The notes beneath the pieces were generated by a model. The model did no database searches. It saw only the letters and a program-made list of their open reading frames with translations, and was not told the origin of the DNA. Positions 7,087-7,323 of a DNA stretch of 7,323 nucleotides are shown here, in pieces (positions within the stretch are counted from its first letter, which is position 1; every line of letters starts with the position of its first letter). Source of the DNA: Oscillospiraceae bacterium. Lineage in GTDB: Bacteria; Bacillota; Clostridia; UMGS1883. The stretch covers positions 1-7,323 of the forward strand of contig JAFLUQ010000117.1 of assembly GCA_022508735.1 (NCBI GenBank), written 5' to 3'. A program made the translations under genes and the position numbers.

Positions 7087-7110
7087 CAGGGCCGCCTAAA
7101 GGCGGCCCTG
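7087..7110 (-). terminator. GC-rich perfect hairpin, probable terminator of the small minus-strand gene
   Basis: A perfect 10-bp stem (CAGGGCCGCC at 7087-7096 with GGCGGCCCTG at 7101-7110) and a 4-nt loop. On the minus strand it follows the small gene's stop by 25 nt and is followed by TTTGTGTGC, a weak T-tract. On the plus strand no T-run follows, so orientation favours the minus strand. Confidence 0.65.
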
Positions 7111-7135
7111 CGGCGCTAATGCGCGTGATGTAATT

Positions 7136-7306
7136 TTAGTTTCGCTTATTAAATCCCTGCCACATGCTAAAATCACCTTTGACATCATCTGTCCACGTTG
7201 CGAGATTAACATTAGTAACATCGGTAATGTTGTTTGAAGTCATAATTACATCTGTCTGATTAAGCTCAACAGAGCTAACCTCAGGAGTTTCAAAAAATTT
7301 CTTCAT
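7136..7306 (-). CDS. Small protein of 56 residues, function unknown
   Basis: An intact short reading frame starting MKKFFETPEVSSVEL and ending WQGFNKRN. It is supported by an excellent ribosome binding site (AAGGAGGA, 7315-7322) 8 nt before the ATG and by hairpin terminators after the stop. The protein has no signal peptide, transmembrane segment or cysteine. Its middle is rich in Thr, Asn, Asp and Val (TSNNITDVTNVN, 23-34) and the end carries two Trp (38, 49) and a basic tail. The start (MKK.(Y/F)E.PE followed by a V-rich stretch and 'DVI.TS') resembles a class of short clostridial proteins that I recall as common and uncharacterised. That recollection is not verified here. Its promoter and any upstream partner lie beyond the right edge. 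It could be a small structural or regulatory protein or a peptide precursor. Confidence 0.72.
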   Translation of the reverse strand: MKKFFETPEVSSVELNQTDVIMTSNNITDVTNVNLATWTDDVKGDFSMWQGFNKRN

Positions 7307-7314
7307 GATAATCG

Positions 7315-7322
7315 TCCTCCTT
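7315..7322 (-). promoter_or_regulatory. Strong ribosome binding site of the small protein gene
   Basis: Read on the minus strand, AAGGAGGA is a near-perfect anti-16S match with an 8-nt spacer to the ATG at 7306. It is the strongest such site in the window and the main evidence that the short frame is translated. Confidence 0.85.
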
Positions 7323-7323
7323 A

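Noticed and set aside
1..7323. CRISPR array, insertion sequence, tRNA or riboswitch
   Set aside because: No regularly spaced repeats, transposase, tRNA-like fold or long structured leader was found. Both promoter-to-start leaders that can be judged are only about 26-30 nt.

Overview
The window most likely comes from a bacterium of the Firmicutes, probably class Clostridia and perhaps an Oscillospiraceae-like gut lineage. This is inferred from the strong GGAGG-type ribosome binding sites, sigma-A-like promoters, simple hairpin plus T-run terminators, a C-terminal triple SLH anchor and an AGCS symporter. No taxonomic marker is present, so the placement is tentative. No transposase, integrase, CRISPR array, tRNA or rRNA gene was seen. 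The window looks like ordinary chromosomal sequence.

Layout: (1) From the left edge to 1043 (+) is the C-terminal three quarters of an AGCS-family sodium:amino-acid symporter. It ends at a perfect-palindrome bidirectional terminator (1057-1086). (2) From 3882 down to 1112 (-) is a tight three-gene operon, in transcription order a thioredoxin reductase (trxB), a two-part GNAT acetyltransferase and an uncharacterised metal-dependent amidohydrolase. The gaps are only 12 and 17 nt. It has a clear sigma-A promoter at 3919-3948 and shares the terminator at 1057-1086. (3) A 198-bp AT-rich divergent spacer (3883-4080) carries back-to-back promoters and short repeated elements. (4) From 4081 to 7002 (+) is a secreted 973-residue surface protein. 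Three jelly-roll, carbohydrate-binding-like modules alternate with three Ig-like modules and are followed by an acidic linker and three SLH repeats. (5) From 7003 to 7135 are two successive hairpins, acting as terminators between convergent genes. (6) From 7306 down to 7136 (-) is a 56-residue small protein with an excellent ribosome binding site.

The symporter, the trxB operon and the surface protein have no evident functional link. The operon pairs a disulfide reductase with two enzymes of unknown substrate, which may reflect small-molecule modification or salvage. The surface protein probably sits on the cell wall through its SLH repeats and displays glycan-binding-like modules. No clear new multi-gene system is visible. 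The best candidates for novelty are the alternating surface protein, the small protein at the right edge and the repeated elements in the divergent promoter region.
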